DNA of 64,000 nt from Paenibacillus sp. JZ16 (GTDB lineage Bacteria > Bacillota > Bacilli > Paenibacillales > Paenibacillaceae). The notes beneath the pieces are model-generated. The model was not told the DNA's origin, did not search any database, and worked only from the letters and a program-made list of their open reading frames with translations. The position numbers were made by a program, and so were the translations under genes. The stretch is from contig NZ_CP017659.1 of NCBI RefSeq assembly GCF_015326965.1, forward strand, positions 1,860,001 to 1,924,000, in the 5' to 3' direction. Shown one piece after another: positions 1-8,015 of this stretch (position 1 is its first letter; each line of letters opens with the position of its first letter).

Positions 1-1027
1 TGGTGGCCATCACGCCGAGGAAAATCAGCTTCTTGATGACTTCGGAAGCGTCCTTGTGAAGCAGCTTCGCCGTTTCACCGACGGTCATGTTGCCACGGAC
101 GATAATTTTCTTCGGCGTGTTGTCGATTTTCTCACGAGGCGGCTGCTGATTATGTTGATTCCGGCCACGGTTGTTCTTTCCACCGCGATTGTTGCCACGG
201 AATCCACCTTGACGGTTGTTGTCATCAAAACGCTTGGAGTCTGAACGATTGTTATTGTTGTTTCTGGAACCGCGGTTCTGGCTGTTACTGTTGTTGTTGT
301 TAGAGCTTGTGAATCCGCCTCCGGTTCCACCCGGCTTGCTCTGTGGACGTGCTCCGCCTTGGTTGTTGCTGCCCTGCGGACGCGATCCACCTTGATTACT
401 GCCTTGCGGACGTGCGCCGCCTTGACCTCCGCCCTGAGGACGTGATCCGGTCTGCGTGCTGCCGCCTGGTCTGGATGCTTGGCTACGATTGTTCTGCTGA
501 CTTCCTTGTGCGGAGCCAGACTGATTTCTTCGGGTATCCTGTCCTCCTTGGGGACGCTGGGAACCTGAAGCATTCTGAGTGTTTTGATTCGTTCTACTAT
601 TCATACCTACCTGCTTTTCCTGTTGTTTTTTGGGCTGGCTTTGACCTTGTTGTCCTGTTGCTCTCTGTCCTGAATTACGCATACCGTCCTGCCCATTACG
701 GTTGCCTTCTGCACTTCCGCTAGCGGAAGTGCCTTCTGTTCTTGCATTGGATACAGTTGCAGCCGCATTGGCTCCGGAAACCGCCGGTTTACGATTCTCG
801 GTTCGGGAAGCGTCGCCACTATCCCGCTTGGCTGCTGCATTCGATTTGATATCTTTAAAGAACTGCTCGACCTTGGACACCGTATCGTTTTCCATTACGC
901 TCATATGGTTATTGACCGGAACGTTCAAACGTTTAAGGATCGTGATGATTTCTTTACTGCTCATGTTCAACGATTTAGCATATTCGTATACTCGAAGTTT
1001 ATTGTCTTTGTTTTCCTGTTTACTCAA
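1..1027 (-). CDS. infB: Translation initiation factor IF-2, N-terminal part (cut by window edge)
   Basis: IF-2 is the GTPase that brings initiator tRNA to the 30S subunit and promotes subunit joining. Only the first 342 codons are here; the GTPase core lies beyond position 1. The frame opens with a TTG at 1027 (reading MSKQENKDNKLRVYEY) and contains a first IF2_N-type helical module (residues about 1-55). A long disordered stretch rich in Gly, Gln, Asn, Ser and Arg follows (about 60-290, with repeated RPQG motifs). A second IF2_N module starts near residue 300 (KKIIVRGNMTVGETAKLL). The start overlaps the end of ylxQ by 8 bases, so the two are probably translationally coupled. Upstream genes ylxQ, ylxR, nusA and rimP form the classical nusA-infB operon. 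Identification is secure from the N-terminal modules plus context. Confidence 0.95.
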   Translation of the reverse strand, partial: MSKQENKDNKLRVYEYAKSLNMSSKEIITILKRLNVPVNNHMSVMENDTVSKVEQFFKDIKSNAAAKRDSGDASRTENRKPAVSGANAAATVSNARTEGTSASGSAEGNRNGQDGMRNSGQRATGQQGQSQPKKQQEKQVGMNSRTNQNTQNASGSQRPQGGQDTRRNQSGSAQGSQQNNRSQASRPGGSTQTGSRPQGGGQGGARPQGSNQGGSRPQGSNNQGGARPQSKPGGTGGGFTSSNNNNSNSQNRGSRNNNNNRSDSKRFDDNNRQGGFRGNNRGGKNNRGRNQHNQQPPREKIDNTPKKIIVRGNMTVGETAKLLHKDASEVIKKLIFLGVMAT

Positions 1028-1346
1028 TATACTCCACCTCCGACATTGTCTCCAGTTTCTTGGAGATCATTTCTGCGAATCCTTGATCCGTAACTGCCAG
1101 CACAACCCGCTCGGGTTTACCTACACTTGTGCCCAGACTTTCCCGGTCAAATCCGATTACCAGAGGGATATTGTAAGAACCGCATTTATCGCGGATCTTC
1201 TTTGTTGTATTCACTGAGGCGTCACCCGCCAGAATAACCAATTTTGCTTCAGAAGACCGGATGGCTTTGAGCACGATCTCATCCCCGGTAACCACCTTAC
1301 CTGCCCTCATGGCCAGGCCGAGCTGAGAAAGCGCCCTATTCATCAT
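1020..1346 (-). CDS. ylxQ: YlxQ, L7Ae-family RNA-binding protein
   Basis: This small protein of about 108 residues belongs to the ribosomal L7Ae/L30e/S12e/Gadd45 family, which binds kink-turn RNA. The core runs from LSQLGLAMRAGKVVTGDE through LVILAGDAS and PLVIGFDRESLG, the usual YlxQ pattern. I take the ATG at 1346 (MMNRAL...) as start; an open extension to 1415 lies inside ylxR and lacks family similarity. It overlaps ylxR by 11 bases and infB by 8, so it sits tightly inside the nusA operon. Its role in B. subtilis is not firmly established; RNA binding is a family inference. Confidence 0.9.
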   Translation of the reverse strand: MMNRALSQLGLAMRAGKVVTGDEIVLKAIRSSEAKLVILAGDASVNTTKKIRDKCGSYNIPLVIGFDRESLGTSVGKPERVVLAVTDQGFAEMISKKLETMSEVEYIE

Positions 1347-1647
1347 CGGCAGCACTCTCTTTTGCAGCCAGGAATTCATCTTCCACCTTGATGAAATCCT
1401 GTGCCAACTGTTCATAGATCTCTGGCTTCACATGTTGTTTCAACGCGCGATCCAGTGCTTTATTTTTGTGCGCCAGCTTGAAGCAGGAAACTTTGCCGCA
1501 TAAATACGCTCCCCGTCCCGACTTTTTGCCGGTGAGATCGATCAGGACAGCATCCTCGGGAGTCCTAACAATCCGGATAAGCTCTTTCTTCGGCATCATT
1601 TCCTGACACGCTACACATTTACGCAGCGGTATCTTTCTCTGTTTCAA
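1336..1647 (-). CDS. ylxR: YlxR, DUF448 RNA-binding protein
   Basis: This 103-residue protein is of the YlxR (DUF448) family. The signature GRGAYLC motif is present near residues 45-51, preceded by the conserved RKCVACQEMMPKKELIRIVR segment. The fold in characterised members suggests nucleic-acid binding. In B. subtilis and clostridia YlxR has been linked to RNase P and to nucleoid/transcription regulation, so function here is inferred. Translation starts at a TTG preceded by GGGGG about 8 bases upstream. It lies between nusA and ylxQ, the conserved position, and its end overlaps ylxQ. Confidence 0.92.
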   Translation of the reverse strand: MKQRKIPLRKCVACQEMMPKKELIRIVRTPEDAVLIDLTGKKSGRGAYLCGKVSCFKLAHKNKALDRALKQHVKPEIYEQLAQDFIKVEDEFLAAKESAADDE

Positions 1648-1672
1648 GACGACAACCCCCTGTCATTTGGAA

Positions 1673-2770
1673 TTAATCGACAGAGACAGAATCCTGGTGC
1701 ATTTCACCTGATTGGGACTTCGGTCTGCCAAATTCCTGCTCCGCCTGACTTTCGCTCTTAATATCAATCTTCCAGCCTGTCAGCTTCGCCGCGAGACGAG
1801 CATTCTGGCCTTTGATCCCAATCGCAAGCGAGAGTTGATAATCCGGAACAATTACACGCGCCATCTTCTCATCTTCAAACACTTGAACTTCAAGTACTTT
1901 GGATGGGCTCAGCGCATTGGCCACGTATTCTTCAACCTGTTCGGAATAACGCACGATGTCAATCTTTTCGCCGCGAAGCTCATTGACAATCGTCTGTACG
2001 CGCATACCTTTAGGTCCTACGCAAGAGCCAACCGGATCGACTTCATCGTTACGGGAAAATACCGCAATTTTGGAGCGGAATCCAGCTTCGCGCGCAACCG
2101 AGCGAATTTCAACAACGCCGTCAAAGATTTCCGGCACTTCAAGCTCGAACAGGCGCTTCAAGAGGCCCGGATGCGTACGGGACAGCATAATCTGCGGCCC
2201 TTTGGTGGTATTCTCAACCTTGGTAATGTACGCTTTGATCCGGTCGCCATGCTTGAACTTCTCGTTAGGCATAAGCTCGGTAAGCGGCAGAGCCGCTTCG
2301 ATCTTGCCAAGGTCGATATAGATGTTACGTAAATCTTGACGCTGCAGCGTACCCGTTACGATATCATCTTCCTTGTCAATAAAAGCGCTGTAGATCAGGC
2401 CGCGTTCGGCTTCTCTAATGCGCTGGGTAACAACTTGCTTTGCCGTTTGAGCTGCAATCCGTCCAAAATCACGTGGCGTAACCTCGATTTCCGCTATATC
2501 TTCAATCTGAAAATGCGGATTGATTTCCCGGGCTGCATGCAGCGAAATTTCAGTCCGCGGATCCAGCACCTCTTCCACAATCAGCTTCCGCGCGAACACC
2601 TTGATAACACCCGTATTGCGATTCATGTCTACCCGTACATTTTGCGCCGTGTTGAAATTGCGCTTGTAACTCGAGATCAGTGCCGCTTCAATGGCTTCAA
2701 ACAGCACATCCTTACTGATGCCCTTTTCTCTTTCCAACTCATTCATCGCTTCAATAAAATCCATACTCAT
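1673..2770 (-). CDS. nusA: Transcription elongation/termination factor NusA
   Basis: NusA binds RNA polymerase and nascent RNA and modulates pausing, intrinsic termination and antitermination. The 365-residue protein has the Gram-positive layout: an N-terminal polymerase-binding domain (about 1-125), an S1 domain (about 135-200, with GTLQRQDLRNIYIDLGKIEA) and two KH domains (motifs DPVGSCVGPKGMR and SLAIGIKGQNARLAAKL). It ends without the acidic C-terminal repeats of E. coli NusA, as in B. subtilis. The start MSMDFIEAMNELEREKGIS is supported by a G-rich ribosome site upstream. It follows rimP by about 30 bases in one transcript. Confidence 0.97.
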   Translation of the reverse strand: MSMDFIEAMNELEREKGISKDVLFEAIEAALISSYKRNFNTAQNVRVDMNRNTGVIKVFARKLIVEEVLDPRTEISLHAAREINPHFQIEDIAEIEVTPRDFGRIAAQTAKQVVTQRIREAERGLIYSAFIDKEDDIVTGTLQRQDLRNIYIDLGKIEAALPLTELMPNEKFKHGDRIKAYITKVENTTKGPQIMLSRTHPGLLKRLFELEVPEIFDGVVEIRSVAREAGFRSKIAVFSRNDEVDPVGSCVGPKGMRVQTIVNELRGEKIDIVRYSEQVEEYVANALSPSKVLEVQVFEDEKMARVIVPDYQLSLAIGIKGQNARLAAKLTGWKIDIKSESQAEQEFGRPKSQSGEMHQDSVSVD

Positions 2771-2802
2771 TGAAAATCGGTTCCCCCTTTCAAAACTTCC
2801 GT

Positions 2803-3264
2803 TTAAAAAATGATGGCCAATCTGGCACTGGCTACTTTTGCATATGGAATCACGTACTGTTTCTTGACGGTTTGAATGACTAGCTCCTCGTTATCAAAGG
2901 ATTCCAGCTTGCCTTCAAACTCTTTCAACCCGTTAATCGGCTCGTATACCGTTACAAACACGTCCTTGCCGACTGACTTCGCAACATCCTCTTTTTTCTT
3001 CAGGGGACGTTCCGCGCCAGGAGAAGAGACTTCAAGAAAATAAGCTGTCGGGATCGGATCGTTCTCGTCCAGCTTCTGGCTCAGGTATTCACTGATTAAA
3101 CCGCAATCGTCAATGTCAATGCCGCCGTCTTTATCAACAAACACGCGCAAGAACCAGTTGCTTCCTTCCTTCACGTATTCCACATCTACCAGTTCAAAGC
3201 CGTGTTCGTCCAAATACGGCTGCACCATTTCTTCCACAGTCGTTTTAATCTTTGATGTGCTCAA
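2803..3264 (-). CDS. rimP: Ribosome maturation factor RimP
   Basis: RimP assists 30S subunit maturation. The protein is about 153 residues and shows the family pattern: N-terminal alpha/beta domain ([55 protein letters not shown]) and C-terminal SH3-like domain. I place the start at the TTG at 3264 ([13 protein letters not shown]) because GGAGG lies 8 bases upstream. The frame is open further, to 3324, but that extension crosses the leader hairpin and has no family match. It is the first gene of the rimP-nusA-ylxR-ylxQ-infB operon; a strong promoter lies about 100 bases upstream. Confidence 0.95.
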   Translation of the reverse strand: MSTSKIKTTVEEMVQPYLDEHGFELVDVEYVKEGSNWFLRVFVDKDGGIDIDDCGLISEYLSQKLDENDPIPTAYFLEVSSPGAERPLKKKEDVAKSVGKDVFVTVYEPINGLKEFEGKLESFDNEELVIQTVKKQYVIPYAKVASARLAIIF

Positions 3265-3303
3265 AGAACATAACCTCCAAGTTGATTTCCTATATACCAA
3301 AGA

Positions 3304-3331
3304 GTAAAGAGTGGGTTGCCCCACTCTTTAC
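3304..3331 (-). other. 12-bp leader hairpin upstream of rimP
   Basis: A perfect 12-bp inverted repeat (arms 3304-3315 and 3320-3331, loop of 4) lies between the predicted transcription start and the rimP ribosome site. On the minus transcript it is followed only by a short TCTTT, so it is a weak terminator at best. It could end polC read-through, or act as an attenuator or RNA-stability element in the nusA-operon leader. Confidence 0.6.
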
Positions 3332-3363
3332 ACAACGGTTTTATCTCCATGATTACCAAAAAA

Positions 3364-3392
3364 ATTATAACATAGTCTGGTAATAGTGACAA
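3364..3392 (-). promoter_or_regulatory. Sigma-A promoter for the rimP-nusA-infB operon
   Basis: On the minus strand TTGTCA (3387-3392) and TATAAT (3364-3369) are separated by exactly 17 bases, five of six and six of six matches to consensus. It lies in the polC-rimP gap and points at rimP, with a predicted start near 3357 and a leader of about 95 bases. Confidence 0.85.
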
Positions 3393-3443
3393 GTATGACT
3401 CCTTGACTGTCAAGGCGTCACGGCCATGAAAGAATGACAAGAA

Positions 3444-6400
3444 TCAGAACAATGACAACTGGTTGCTCTCCGGCAGACCGCGGAAGCATCCCATTTGGGT
3501 TAACAGCTCCACGGCGGTTTTGCTTGCCTTCGATTTTTGCTGGAAATCCTCGATGGAGAGGAATTCTCCAAATTCACGCGCGGCAGCAATGTTGCGGGCG
3601 GCGTTATCGCCGATTCCCGCAAGCGCAGAGAACGGCGGTATGAGCGAGTTTCCATCCACCTTAAATCGGAGCGCATCCGATTCATACAGATCGATGTTCT
3701 TGAACGTGAAGCCCCTCGCTGTCATTTCCAGCGCCATCTCCAAAATCGGCAGCATACCCTTTTCTTTCGGGCTTGCTCCGAAGCCGAGCTGCTCAATCTC
3801 TTCAATCCGGCGATAAATCGCCTCATAACCCTGACAGCATAGTTCGATATCGAAATCCTCGGCACGCACCGAGAAATACGTTGCATAATATTCGATCGGA
3901 TAATAAAGCTTGAAGTAAGCCGTCCGCACCGCTGAGATAACATACGCGGCGGCGTGGGCTTTCGGGAACATGTACTGGATTTTGAGACAGGAATCAATGT
4001 ACCACTGCGGCACTTTGCATTTCTTCATCTCGTCAATCCATTCCTGTGACAATCCCCGGCCTTTACGTACGCTTTCCGTAATTTTAAACGCGAGGCTCGC
4101 GTCCATTCCAGCCTTATAAATCAGGAACAACATGATATCATCGCGGCAACCAATAACGGTTTTGATGTTGCATGTACCATTCTTGATAAGCTCTTGCGCG
4201 TTGCCGAGCCAAACGCCGGTTCCGTGTGACAGACCCGAGATTTGCAACAAGTCGGCAAAACTCGACGGCTGCGATTCCACCAGCATCTGACGTACGAATT
4301 TGGTACCCATCTCCGGCACGCCGAAGGTGGCCACCGGCGAGCGTATTTGCTCCGGCCTGACGCCAAGCGCTTCCGTCGAGTTAAACATGCTCATTACTTT
4401 CGGATCGTTCATCGGTATGGTCGTTGGATCCACGCCGGTCAAATCCTGGAGCATCCTCATCATCGTCGGATCATCATGTCCGAGAATATCCAGCTTGAGC
4501 AGATTCGCTTCAAAGGCGTGATAATCAAAATGCGTCGTTTTCCACTCTGCATTGACATCGTCCGCGGGGAATTGCACCGGCGTAATCTCTTCCACTTCGA
4601 TGTAATCCGGCACAACGACAATACCGCCGGGATGCTGGCCTGTGCTCCGCTTGACGCCGGTACAGCCTGATGCCAGCCGGTTCAATTCCGCGCCCCGCCA
4701 GCGCTTGTTGTTGTGTTCCTCATATTTTTTGGCAAAGCCAAACGCCGTCTTCTCTGCCACGGTGCCGATGGTACCGGCACGGAATACGTTCTCCTCGCCA
4801 AACATCTCTTTGGTGAAATTATGGGCATGCGGCTGATATTCACCGGAGAAGTTCAAGTCAATATCGGGAACCTTATCCCCTTTAAAACCCAGGAAGGTTT
4901 CGAATGGTATATCCTGTCCCTCGCCTTTCATCATGTTTCCGCATTCCGGACAAGCTTTGTCCGGCAAGTCAAATCCACTCGGCACGCTGCCGTCCAGGAA
5001 CCATTCGCTGTGTTTGCAGTCGCTGTTCAAGCAAATGTAATGGGCGGGAAGCGGGTTAACCTCGGATATGCCGAGGAATGTGGCAACGACGGATGAACCT
5101 ACGGAACCCCGTGAACCAACCAAATAGCCGTCCCGGTTCGATTTCTTAACCAGTTTCTCGGAAATCAAATAGTTCGCTGAGAAACCGTATTTAATGATCG
5201 GCTCAAGCTCTTTCTCCAACCGGGCCACTACGACTTCCGGCAAGTTCTCGCCATAAATGGACTTGGCCGTGTCGTAGCAGGTGTTGCGGATTTCTTCATC
5301 CGCGCCATCCAGAATCGGCGTAAACAGCTTGTCCGGGAACAATTCCAATTCTTCAAAGCGGTCGGCCAGCTCGCTAGTGTTCGTTACAACAACTTCATAA
5401 CATTTGCTCTGTCCCAAAAACTCGAATTCTTCGAGCATCTCATCCGTAGTCCGAAAATGCGCGTCAGGCTTGCGCATATCCTTGAGCGGGCTGAAACCGG
5501 TAATCCCATGGATGGTAATATCCCGGAACAGCTTATCCCGCGGTTCAAGATAGTGCACGTTTCCTGTGGCGATGACCGGCTTGTTCAGTTTTTCGCCGAT
5601 ACGCACGACTTTGGAAATTGCGGTTTTGATCTCTTCGGGACTGCCTACCAAGCCTTTGTCCACCAAATGCATATACATCGTCAACGGCTGAATCTCCAAA
5701 ACATCGTAGAAGTCCGCAATCTCTTCGGCTTCCTCCTCCGTTTTGTTCAGCACCGTTTCGAAGAACTCCCCTTTTTCGCAGCCGGAAAGCACCAGTAACC
5801 CATCTCGCATCTCTTGAAGCTTGGATTTAGGAATACACGGCACTCGCTTGAAATATTCGGTATGCGACATGGAGATCAGCTTGTACAGGTTTTTCTTGCC
5901 CGTCATATTCAAAGCATAAATACCGCAGTGGAAAGGACGGGTATTGGACAGATCCGTACCGACATAATCATTGAGGCGGTCCAGCATCTTAACGCCTTTG
6001 GTTTTGTCCACATCGCTAAGGAGCCCGTTCAGGATTCCTGCCAGCGCAATCGTATCGTCAATCGCTCGGTGATGGCTTTCGAGCAGTACCTTATACTTGT
6101 CAGCCAACGTGTTAAGACGATGATTCTTAAGTCCCGGATGTACCAGACGTGCCAGCTCCAGCGTATCCAGGTAGGGATTGTCGAGCGTATCCATCCCGGC
6201 ATTTTTGAGCGCTGCCTGAATGAATCCCATGTCAAATCGAGCGTTGTGAGCCACAAGCACGGCATCCCCGACGAATTCAACAAACTCTTTCAATACCGGC
6301 TCCAGTTCAGGAGCATCCTTAACCATGTCATCATTGATATTGGTCAATTGCTGAATATGGTATGGAATACGCTCATGCGGGTTGACAAAAGTGGCGTATC

Positions 6401-7760
6401 GGCCAATTTCCTTGCCCTCGTTCATCTTAACTGCGGCCAGCTCGATAATCTTGTTCGCGGTGATGGACAAACCTGTGGTTTCAATATCGAACACCACGTA
6501 AGTCGCGCTGCTCAGTTCAATCGGCTGTGCCTGTTCCACGATATTGACGGCATCATTCACAACGTTGGCCTCGACGCCGTACAACATTTTAATCCCGTGT
6601 TTCTTTGCGTTCTTGGCTGCTTCAGGGTAACATTGCACCCCGCCATGATCACTAACGGCAATCGCTTTATGGCCCCAGGCAGCCGCGGTCTTGATGTATC
6701 GGTCGATCGGCGTGACTGCGTCCATCGTGCTCATCGTTGTATGCAGATGGAATTCTACCCGTTTCTCGGCTGCATTATCCTTACGAGATGGCGGCGCCGG
6801 CACTTCATTAAGATCGGACGGAATCATCACCAGCTCCGGCACCTGCATAAACCGGTCATATTCCACGCGCCCGCGTGCCTTCACCCATTTGCCGTTCTCA
6901 AGCAGGCTCAGGACCTTCAAGTCCTCCTTGGTCTTACCAAACATTTTCATTTGCAAAGAATCGCTGAAATCCGTCAGATAGAATGTGAATAACGTACTTC
7001 CGTTACGAAGTTCCTTACGATCCAATCCGAAGATGGTTCCCTGAATCGTAATTTTCTTCTCTTCGTCTTGGATCTCCTGAAGCGGAACCGGCGGTTCCTT
7101 GATATCATACCCAACCTGCAGCCGAACCGCGCCCTCTTCCTCATCCTCGGCATCCAGCTCAGCTTCCATGCTGCTCATGATCTGCTCGATGACCTCGCGT
7201 TCTTCTTCCCGCTTCCTCTGCTCGAACTCCTCGTAAGCCGCCTGACCATTATCGCCGACCTGCATTTTCACGCGCAGCGTCAGATCGAAATATTGCCCGA
7301 AAAAGCGGGTAATGGCGGAATCGATCTGTTTCTTGCGGGCAAGCTCCAGCGACATGCCATCCGACATGGAGAGAAGGACTTGCCCATCTTCCACCTCGTA
7401 TTTAGCCCTTGTCATCCATCCATTAACCGAAGGGATCTCACGATGTGCCCATTCTAGAAACAAACCCCAGTATTCTTGCACGATATCTGCTTCGGGAACG
7501 CTGCTTCCATATCGGAACACAAATTTGATCTTCGCGATATGCCCCATCTTCTCCTGAATTCTCAGACAAAATGTGCGATAGACCTCAGCTGGAACCAAGG
7601 TCTCCTTCAGGACGGTTATTCTCCAGTCCTTGCTGGCCTTGCTTGTCTCTACCTGCTCGATCACACCATCCAAAAAATAGGGTTCCACCAGATTGGCCGG
7701 AACTTCTCCCTGCTTGATCAGCAGTTCAAATCGCTTCCTTTTATCTTCTGTTGTGCCCAT
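3444..7760 (-). CDS. polC: DNA polymerase III alpha subunit, PolC type
   Basis: PolC is the replicative polymerase of low-GC Gram-positives and carries its own proofreading exonuclease. With the ATG at 7760 (MGTTEDKRKRFELL, preceded by GGGAGGG) the product is 1438 residues, the normal PolC length. Visible domains in order: N-terminal region, OB fold (about 230-330), PHP domain (EFHLHTTMSTMDAV, near 340) split by a DEDD exonuclease (VVFDIETTGLS near 423), then the C-family polymerase core with GSRGSVGSS near 885, a CxxxxC...CPECG zinc site (about 910-945) and catalytic PDIDLNFSG near 967. The open frame continues upstream to 8003, but that part has no family similarity. It is flanked by proS and rimP as in B. 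subtilis. Confidence 0.97.
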   Translation of the reverse strand: MGTTEDKRKRFELLIKQGEVPANLVEPYFLDGVIEQVETSKASKDWRITVLKETLVPAEVYRTFCLRIQEKMGHIAKIKFVFRYGSSVPEADIVQEYWGLFLEWAHREIPSVNGWMTRAKYEVEDGQVLLSMSDGMSLELARKKQIDSAITRFFGQYFDLTLRVKMQVGDNGQAAYEEFEQRKREEEREVIEQIMSSMEAELDAEDEEEGAVRLQVGYDIKEPPVPLQEIQDEEKKITIQGTIFGLDRKELRNGSTLFTFYLTDFSDSLQMKMFGKTKEDLKVLSLLENGKWVKARGRVEYDRFMQVPELVMIPSDLNEVPAPPSRKDNAAEKRVEFHLHTTMSTMDAVTPIDRYIKTAAAWGHKAIAVSDHGGVQCYPEAAKNAKKHGIKMLYGVEANVVNDAVNIVEQAQPIELSSATYVVFDIETTGLSITANKIIELAAVKMNEGKEIGRYATFVNPHERIPYHIQQLTNINDDMVKDAPELEPVLKEFVEFVGDAVLVAHNARFDMGFIQAALKNAGMDTLDNPYLDTLELARLVHPGLKNHRLNTLADKYKVLLESHHRAIDDTIALAGILNGLLSDVDKTKGVKMLDRLNDYVGTDLSNTRPFHCGIYALNMTGKKNLYKLISMSHTEYFKRVPCIPKSKLQEMRDGLLVLSGCEKGEFFETVLNKTEEEAEEIADFYDVLEIQPLTMYMHLVDKGLVGSPEEIKTAISKVVRIGEKLNKPVIATGNVHYLEPRDKLFRDITIHGITGFSPLKDMRKPDAHFRTTDEMLEEFEFLGQSKCYEVVVTNTSELADRFEELELFPDKLFTPILDGADEEIRNTCYDTAKSIYGENLPEVVVARLEKELEPIIKYGFSANYLISEKLVKKSNRDGYLVGSRGSVGSSVVATFLGISEVNPLPAHYICLNSDCKHSEWFLDGSVPSGFDLPDKACPECGNMMKGEGQDIPFETFLGFKGDKVPDIDLNFSGEYQPHAHNFTKEMFGEENVFRAGTIGTVAEKTAFGFAKKYEEHNNKRWRGAELNRLASGCTGVKRSTGQHPGGIVVVPDYIEVEEITPVQFPADDVNAEWKTTHFDYHAFEANLLKLDILGHDDPTMMRMLQDLTGVDPTTIPMNDPKVMSMFNSTEALGVRPEQIRSPVATFGVPEMGTKFVRQMLVESQPSSFADLLQISGLSHGTGVWLGNAQELIKNGTCNIKTVIGCRDDIMLFLIYKAGMDASLAFKITESVRKGRGLSQEWIDEMKKCKVPQWYIDSCLKIQYMFPKAHAAAYVISAVRTAYFKLYYPIEYYATYFSVRAEDFDIELCCQGYEAIYRRIEEIEQLGFGASPKEKGMLPILEMALEMTARGFTFKNIDLYESDALRFKVDGNSLIPPFSALAGIGDNAARNIAAAREFGEFLSIEDFQQKSKASKTAVELLTQMGCFRGLPESNQLSLF

Positions 7761-7860
7761 GGTTCCCTCCCCTGCATTACATAAAGCTATAAGAAAAACT
7801 TCTATCGACGTACGTCCACAGAAATCAAACCGCGTTAAAGCGGATGTGAGAAATAGAATA

Positions 7861-7935
7861 AAGCTTCCGCCGGCAGCACCCATTCGTCCTGCCCCAATAA
7901 GTAAGAGCGTCCGCCATACTGCCATCCGGAAGCTT
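7861..7935 (-). terminator. Long hairpin between proS and polC, possible terminator
   Basis: Arms AAGCTTCCG (7861-7869) and CGGAAGCTT (7927-7935) pair for 9 bp. A further GGCAG/CTGCC pairing lies inside, separated by a small internal loop, and the loop is about 40 bases. On the minus strand the stem is followed by TTTATTCTATTT. It lies downstream of proS in the 255-base gap before polC. The T-run is interrupted, so terminator function is uncertain. Confidence 0.45.
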
Positions 7936-8015
7936 ACTCCAGATGATGAATCCCGGTTCTTGACGAAGGATTCCTCCCTCACCCAAACTTGCCGGACATT
8001 CATATTATCGATTTA

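Noticed and set aside
85..573. 162-codon minus-strand frame within infB
   Set aside because: It is an out-of-frame reading of the low-complexity part of infB, which is open in its own frame up to the window edge.
5814..6992. 392-codon plus-strand open frame
   Set aside because: It is antisense to the exonuclease/PHP part of polC, has no recognisable domain, and arises from the codon pattern of the real gene.
7761..8003. 81-residue N-terminal extension of PolC
   Set aside because: The PolC family start MGTTEDKRKRFELL has a good ribosome site at 7760; the extension is not family sequence and covers a hairpin.
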